Positions 59,396-64,000 of a stretch of 64,000 nucleotides of DNA are shown one piece after another; position 1 is the first letter of the stretch, and every line of letters begins with the position of its first letter. Below the pieces are notes generated by a model. That model worked only from the letters and a program-made list of their open reading frames with translations. It searched no databases and had not been told where the DNA came from. A program made the position numbers and the translations under genes. This DNA comes from Flavobacterium hydatis. GTDB lineage: Bacteria; Bacteroidota; Bacteroidia; Flavobacteriales; Flavobacteriaceae. Location: contig NZ_JPRM01000024.1 in assembly GCF_000737695.1 (NCBI RefSeq), positions 62,001-126,000 on the forward strand, given 5' to 3'.

Positions 59396-60394
59396 TTAGT
59401 CATTTTGGTTTTTCATTCCAAATAAGTTTCCGCTTTGAAACAATTTTAAATCATCTCTTAAAGCTTGATAATTTCTTTGTGTAACCTCAGGTGCATCTAA
59501 ACCGCTTAAATCAGGTTTTCCTGCATTTACCCATGCAGTATACCAAAAACTTGCAGTAGCAGTAATAGCTTTTCTCATTTGGCTTTCAACCATTCCGTTT
59601 AACTCTTTATGTAATTTCTTAGCATAATCATCAGAGAAAACAGCCGAATTGTATTTGCTTTTCATCACTTTTCCATCTGCATCGATTTTAAAAACCTGAT
59701 TTTCTGGAGTTGCAGTTCTTAGTTTTTTATCAACGTCTAATAACGGCTGAACTAAACTATGTGTATCATTAATCATATCCCAAGTTGCTTTATGAACATC
59801 TTCATAATACTGTGCTTGTGGAACATTTAACTTGTAATTTTTAGCAAATAATTCAGGAAGTCTACTTTCCCAAAGTGAATGAATCCCTTTTTGGTCAGTT
59901 AATTGTCCGTCATGATTTGCAGAAGTATGCAACGGCATGTGAGCATCACCAATATAATGACCTAAATCGGCAGCAAGAAATAAAATTTCAGCTCTGTTTT
60001 TATCTTTAAATGCTTTGGTTAATTTAGCCATCATATCTTCGATATACCAAGGTAAAATCCCGTTTACGTTTAAGAATTTATCATCATATTTTTTCTTTGC
60101 TTCTTCTAAAGTTTTTGGTAAGCTGTCTGCAGAACCAAAATTTTCCATGTCAAAATAATGTCTTGGATTTTCATCTTTATAATTCAAAGCATATTTACGA
60201 ATATCTGGTACAGAAGCTTCTTGTGTAATAAAATCGATGTGATTGTAAAAGAAAACCTGAAGTTGATTTGGCAAAGCCATAACTGCGGCTTTATTAATAC
60301 GCTCATGACCAACAATACCCCAGGATAATGTTAAAAAACCAATTGCTAATGCGAATAATGCGATTAGTCTTGGTTTCATTTTAAAGTTTTTCAT
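59396..60394 (-). CDS. Zinc-dependent phospholipase C/S1-P1 nuclease-fold secreted protein
   Basis: A 332-residue protein with a signal peptide (about residues 1-24, ending near LSW). The metal ligands of the family are visible: Trp-Gly and His in SWGIVGHERIN, Asp in ASVPDIRK, and His-Asp in LGHYIGDAHMPLHTSANHDG (two His, one Asp; about residues 140-160). Such trinuclear zinc enzymes split phospholipids or nucleic acids outside the cytoplasm. Length fits the zinc-dependent PLC family of Bacteroidota. Substrate is not decided. Single gene. Confidence 0.82.
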   Translation of the reverse strand: MKNFKMKPRLIALFALAIGFLTLSWGIVGHERINKAAVMALPNQLQVFFYNHIDFITQEASVPDIRKYALNYKDENPRHYFDMENFGSADSLPKTLEEAKKKYDDKFLNVNGILPWYIEDMMAKLTKAFKDKNRAEILFLAADLGHYIGDAHMPLHTSANHDGQLTDQKGIHSLWESRLPELFAKNYKLNVPQAQYYEDVHKATWDMINDTHSLVQPLLDVDKKLRTATPENQVFKIDADGKVMKSKYNSAVFSDDYAKKLHKELNGMVESQMRKAITATASFWYTAWVNAGKPDLSGLDAPEVTQRNYQALRDDLKLFQSGNLFGMKNQND

Positions 60395-60974
60395 TTTTTA
60401 TATTTATTAGGGGTGCAAAAGTATTTTATTTAAGTAGAATTCAAAACAATATTGCTAAAGATTATGTTAATTTTAGAAAAATAACTTTTTATGAAATTGA
60501 ATTGTTCTTTAAAGCTGATTTATTTTGTCTGTTCGGTATTTTAATCCCGAGTCATGAAAGGTTGTTTGGTATTTTGAGATCCGAGCGATAGCCAAAAATT
60601 ACGAACAATGAGACGCGGATAAAACAGATTCGCTAAGGCGAAAACACAAATAAAAACAGATTTTCTTTTTATTGTTTCAAAATCTGTTTTTTCCGCGTTT
60701 GTTTCTTAAAGAGTTTATACTTTAAATTTTGAATTGCCTCCAGCCTATCTTAATGTCACTAAGCTGCAATACCGCACCGAATAATTTTCACGCAAAGTCG
60801 CCAAGCCGCTAAGTTTATGCCTAAAATCTTTGCGCTTTTGCGTCTTTGCGTGAAAACAATAAACCATAATTAGCTCAAAAAGGCTTAACTTAAGACATTG
60901 AGCTTTAGAGGTAATTCAAAACAAATGATTAAAACAAAAGAGTAAGATGGAATCAAAACTCTCAATTGAGATTA
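60395..60974. repeat. 580-bp spacer with two repeat elements
   Basis: No gene seen. A copy of the GCGGATAAAACAGATTCGC-type inverted element lies at about 60605-60705. A second imperfect inverted repeat has arms TTTTCACGCAAAGTCGC (60785-60801) and GCGTCTTTGCGTGAAAA (60840-60856), one mismatch in 17. The rest is AT-rich and includes the PLC-like gene promoter region. Confidence 0.65.
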
Positions 60975-61940
60975 TTAAGAAAAATGTATAATTGCTATTA
61001 ATGCAACTGTAGCAATAAATACCCAAAGTAAAACTCCTTGTAGTAAAGGCTTCACTCCTACTGTTTTTAGCACGCTTAGGTTTAATCCTGCTCCAATTAA
61101 GAATAAAGTAACCGTTAGTCCTATTTTAGCAAGAAGCACCAATGAAGGAGCTATAATAGCGGTTTGCGGTACATACGTATTTAGTAACATCGCCAGAATA
61201 AACAACCCAATAAAATATGGGATTTTAATTCTTGTTTGTTTGTTTTTAAAAAGTACTGTTGTAATAAGCGCAATCGGAATAATCCATAAAGCACGTGCTA
61301 ATTTTACTGTTGTTGCGATTTGTAAGGCTTCGGCACCAAATTTATTGGCTGCTCCTACAACTGAACTTGTATCGTGAATTGCAATGGCGCACCAAAGTCC
61401 GAATTCTCTTTGAGACAGGTTTAATTCATGTCCTATATATGGGAATAAGAACAAAGCAATAGAATTTAGTATAAAAATTACTCCTAAAGCTACAGATGTT
61501 TGTTTCTCGTCCGATTTTATTACCGGAGCAATTGCCGCAATAGCACTACCACCACAAATAGCAGTTCCGCAAGAGATTAAGTGCGATGTTTTCTTATCTA
61601 TTCTAAACCATTTTCCTAAAAAAGTTCCTAATATAATGGTACTAAAGATTGATGCAATAGTAAGAACCAATCCTTCTTTTCCAGCTGATAAAGCACTCGT
61701 TGCATTCATACCGAATCCTAAACCTACAACCGAAAATTGAAGTAAAATAGTAATGGCTTTATGATTGAAATCTAAAAAAGGATTTCCTGATAAGTTTGCT
61801 ACCAATAATCCTAATAATAAGGCGATTGGCGGAGATATAATTGAAGTTAGACAAAGTAATATTAGAGAAACAAAAATGATTTGTTTTGAAATTGTACTAA
61901 TCTCAAATAAATGACTCGCTGTTTGTTGTTTTGTTTTCAA
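60975..61940 (-). CDS. YeiH-family putative sulfate exporter (UPF0324)
   Basis: A 321-residue membrane protein with about ten helices. Family features are LLQFSVVGLGFGMNATSAL, the charged CGTAICGGSAIAAIAPVI segment (about residues 128-145), and AIHDTSSVVGAANKFGAEAL. Members are proposed anion or sulfate exporters; the function is not well proven. It follows a LysR regulator on the same strand with 75 bp between, as yeiH and yeiE are neighbours in enterobacteria. Confidence 0.85.
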   Translation of the reverse strand: MKTKQQTASHLFEISTISKQIIFVSLILLCLTSIISPPIALLLGLLVANLSGNPFLDFNHKAITILLQFSVVGLGFGMNATSALSAGKEGLVLTIASIFSTIILGTFLGKWFRIDKKTSHLISCGTAICGGSAIAAIAPVIKSDEKQTSVALGVIFILNSIALFLFPYIGHELNLSQREFGLWCAIAIHDTSSVVGAANKFGAEALQIATTVKLARALWIIPIALITTVLFKNKQTRIKIPYFIGLFILAMLLNTYVPQTAIIAPSLVLLAKIGLTVTLFLIGAGLNLSVLKTVGVKPLLQGVLLWVFIATVALIAIIHFS

Positions 61941-62015
61941 GGTAAAAGTATTTAATAATTACAGTACAAAGGTCTGTAGTTATTACAACATTTACCAATC
62001 GTAAAATGCAATCGT

Positions 62016-62918
62016 CTATAACTTCAAGTTATAATAGCTAGACATGTTTTTTATAAACAACTCTGTGAGCGCATCCGATTTTCCGTGTAGTGTGATAATA
62101 TAAAAGTATCTTTCGATAGTTAGTTTTTCTATATCCAAAACCACTAATTCATTATTTTTCAACTCCTTATCCACGGCATGTATTGACATAAATGCTACAC
62201 AATCAGAATTTAAAAGATAAGATTTAATACTTTCTGTACTTCCTAATTGCATTTCGATTTGTAATTCTAATAACTTGATATTGAATTGTTTTAATGCGTA
62301 CTCAATAACTTCAAGTGTTCCAGAACCCCTTTCTCTAGTTATAAAACGTAGATTCTGTAAATCAGTTAATAGAATCTCTTTTTTATTAACCAAAGGATTT
62401 TTACTACTACAAACTAAAACTAATTCATCCTTTAAAAACTCTGTATATTTAATAGATTGATTTCTGGATTGTCCTTCAACAATTCCAATTTCGATTTCTT
62501 TATTAATTAAAGCGCTCTCAATTTGCTCGGTATTTCCGTTTAGTAAATTAACTTTTATATCTTGTAATTTCTGGTGAAAACGCGCCAATAAAGGAGGTAT
62601 AATATATTGAGAAATGGTTGTGCTTGCTCCTAATCGCAGCAATCCCTGACGCTCATTGATAAACGTACTCATGTCAAAATCGATTTCCCGATAAATTTCG
62701 AATATGTCTTTGGTATGTTTTAAAAGAATTTCTCCTGCTTTGGTCAAAGTGATTTTAGAACCATTTCGCTCAAAAAGCTTGGTTTTGTAGGTTTCCTCTA
62801 ATTCCTGAATATGCTTAGAAACAGCAGGTTGCGTAATATACAATTCGGCTGCGGCTTTGGTAAAACTCAACCTATTTGCAACAGCAAAAAATACTTTTAG
62901 CCTAAAATCCATAATCAT
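62016..62918 (-). CDS. LysR-family transcriptional regulator
   Basis: A 300-residue regulator. The N-terminal winged helix-turn-helix (about 1-60) reads FFAVANRLSFTKAAAELYITQPAVSKHIQELE, a standard LysR recognition region. The rest is the two-lobed effector-binding domain. Because yeiH follows directly, it likely controls that gene, as YeiE does in enterobacteria (known to respond to sulfite); the effector here is not known. Confidence 0.9.
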   Translation of the reverse strand: MIMDFRLKVFFAVANRLSFTKAAAELYITQPAVSKHIQELEETYKTKLFERNGSKITLTKAGEILLKHTKDIFEIYREIDFDMSTFINERQGLLRLGASTTISQYIIPPLLARFHQKLQDIKVNLLNGNTEQIESALINKEIEIGIVEGQSRNQSIKYTEFLKDELVLVCSSKNPLVNKKEILLTDLQNLRFITRERGSGTLEVIEYALKQFNIKLLELQIEMQLGSTESIKSYLLNSDCVAFMSIHAVDKELKNNELVVLDIEKLTIERYFYIITLHGKSDALTELFIKNMSSYYNLKL

Positions 62919-62979
62919 AAATTTTTAATTCGTAATCTACTTTCCTTTGCAATATTTTGTTGTAATAAAATAATCAAAT

Positions 62980-63726
62980 TTATAACAAAAGTTCAGGTCG
63001 GTACTCAAAATGCATTGTATCATAATGTTTCCAATTTCCTCCCCAAATAAAGCCATATTTTTCAAAAATTGAAACTAGCTTGAGGGGAATTTGATTTCTA
63101 TACGAAAGAGTAGCTTCTTCATTTTTACATTTACAATCCCATTGCCAATAATTAGAATTTTTGACATTAATATCTATAGTCATTCCATAACTATGCATAC
63201 TCAATCGGTTTGTTCCTGAAATTTTCCTCCAACTAAATGTACCTCCAATGGAATTAATATATTTTTTAAACTCTGGATTATTATCTAATTCTGCCGAAAG
63301 TTTTTTTACTATTTTATCAATTCCATTTACGGTTGTTATTTTTATTTTTTGATTGATTAATTTCGGACACCAAATAATTTCAGTCATTTTAGATTCAACT
63401 TCTGCTTTTGAATTTCCGTAAATTTTCTTAAAAAAAGCTTCATTTCGAATTCTTCCAGCATCATCCTTTGGTACTAAATTCTTATTTGCTTTATTATAAA
63501 CAAACTTAAATTGATCCTCAATATCAGGATTATCTAACAATTCTTGATTCGTTTTATTTTTAAAATCATCATAAATCAAACTTGATTTATCACTAAAAAT
63601 GATTTTATTGTCTTTATAACCAACAATTTGATCTGGGTATGCTCTAATTAATTTTTGAACATTCAATGGGATTTCCTGAGAAAAAGCATTTTGAAATATA
63701 AGGACTAAAAAAAAGAATCGTTTCAT
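62980..63726 (-). CDS. Secreted M15-family peptidase (D-Ala-D-Ala carboxypeptidase/VanY-like)
   Basis: A 248-residue protein with a short signal peptide (MKRFFFLVLIFQNAFS). The M15 zinc site is SMHSYGMTIDIN (His and Asp, near residues 178-185) and HYDTMHFEYRP (second His and the Glu of the HxH-type end, near 236-243). It should cleave peptidoglycan stem peptides in the periplasm. Its start is adjacent to the DUF4846 gene stop, so they are probably cotranscribed. Confidence 0.85.
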   Translation of the reverse strand: MKRFFFLVLIFQNAFSQEIPLNVQKLIRAYPDQIVGYKDNKIIFSDKSSLIYDDFKNKTNQELLDNPDIEDQFKFVYNKANKNLVPKDDAGRIRNEAFFKKIYGNSKAEVESKMTEIIWCPKLINQKIKITTVNGIDKIVKKLSAELDNNPEFKKYINSIGGTFSWRKISGTNRLSMHSYGMTIDINVKNSNYWQWDCKCKNEEATLSYRNQIPLKLVSIFEKYGFIWGGNWKHYDTMHFEYRPELLL

Positions 63727-64000
63727 TTAAAAACGTTTTAATTGTGAAGAACTAAAAGTCCATTCGGGTGTTTTAAGAGAGGTTCCAAAATCAACAGCGT
63801 ACCAAGGACTCAACGAACTATTATTTGGATTTTTCAATATTTGAATTTCTTGTGCTGGCATATAACTTTGTGCTAAAAGCATGATTTTCTGGTTGTTTTT
63901 AGGGTTCACAGCTATATCAACCACAATAACAGCGTGCCCCGGAAAACCTCCTTTTATAAAAACATCTCCAATTTTTGTATCTAAAACATTTATTGGTTTC
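63727..64000 (-). CDS. DUF4846 family protein, C-terminal part (cut by window edge)
   Basis: The frame is open to the end of the window, so the N-terminus lies beyond base 64000; a GTG at 63924 is internal. The visible 90 residues include IGDVFIKGGFPGHAVIVVDIAV and KIMLLAQSYMPAQEIQILKN followed by PWYAVDFG and PEWTFSSSQLKRF, the C-terminal pattern of DUF4846 proteins. Members are secreted or lipid-anchored proteins of unknown function in Bacteroidota. It lies directly upstream of the M15 peptidase in transcription order, so a cell-wall-related role is possible. Confidence 0.8.
   Translation of the reverse strand, partial: KPINVLDTKIGDVFIKGGFPGHAVIVVDIAVNPKNNQKIMLLAQSYMPAQEIQILKNPNNSSLSPWYAVDFGTSLKTPEWTFSSSQLKRF

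Noticed and set aside
1..64000. CRISPR arrays, tRNA and rRNA genes
   Set aside because: No regularly spaced direct repeats of CRISPR length and no cloverleaf or rRNA-like sequence was noticed on either strand; a dedicated scan was not possible.

Overview
The window looks like a chromosomal segment of a Flavobacterium-type member of the Bacteroidota. The DNA is AT-rich, Shine-Dalgarno sequences are mostly absent, several promoters carry the Bacteroidota -7 element TAnnTTTG, and many gene families are typical of Flavobacteriaceae (short LeuA, DUF294/CBS protein, DUF885 lipoprotein, DUF4846 protein, a GG-leader peptide). No rRNA, tRNA or CRISPR array was seen. All functional calls come from reading motifs, not from database searches.

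Left part (1-23 kb, mostly + strand). A truncated MFS transporter and a secreted histidine acid phosphatase are followed by the branched-chain amino acid block leuA-leuB-[leader/attenuator]-ilvD-ilvB-ilvN-ilvC, then acetyl-CoA synthetase (acs). Next comes a compact biosynthetic cluster: flavoprotein, methyltransferase, type III polyketide synthase, FabZ-like dehydratase, ketoacyl synthase, acyl carrier protein and phosphopantetheinyl transferase. Two minus-strand genes follow: a DEDDh exonuclease relative that has lost two catalytic residues, and a cNMP/CBS/DUF294 protein.

Centre (23.2-30.2 kb): a 6.92-kb mobile element whose two ends carry a 28-bp direct repeat (26/28 identical) built like a XerC/XerD dif site (CATAA-6 bp-TTAT core). 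All its genes lie on the + strand. It encodes a rolling-circle type replication protein, small Cys-rich proteins, a probable virion module with overlapping starts and stops, many single-pass membrane peptides and a membrane-anchored RGLRNNNPGN-type muralytic protein. It has no integrase and no Zot/packaging ATPase. It is best read as a small tailless ssDNA-phage-like prophage (FLiP- or Obscuriviridae-like in organisation) that borrows host Xer recombination. Coding direction in the chromosome flips from mostly + to mostly - across it, as expected at the replication terminus.

Right part (30-64 kb, mostly - strand). It holds a Bcr/CflA transporter, a type II NADH dehydrogenase, two SF2 helicases, an MscS channel, a thioesterase, a DUF885 lipoprotein, an orphan Cys-rich GG-leader peptide and an M1 peptidase. 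The complete histidine operon hisG-D-C-B-H-A-F-x-IE follows, preceded by a promoter, a His-rich leader peptide and an attenuator. Then come a two-component system divergent from an LTA-synthase-like sulfatase with CTTAAG direct repeats between them, a zinc phospholipase C-like protein, a YeiH/LysR pair, an M15 peptidase and a truncated DUF4846 gene. Many spacers, including those inside the his operon, contain degenerate repeats and palindromes.
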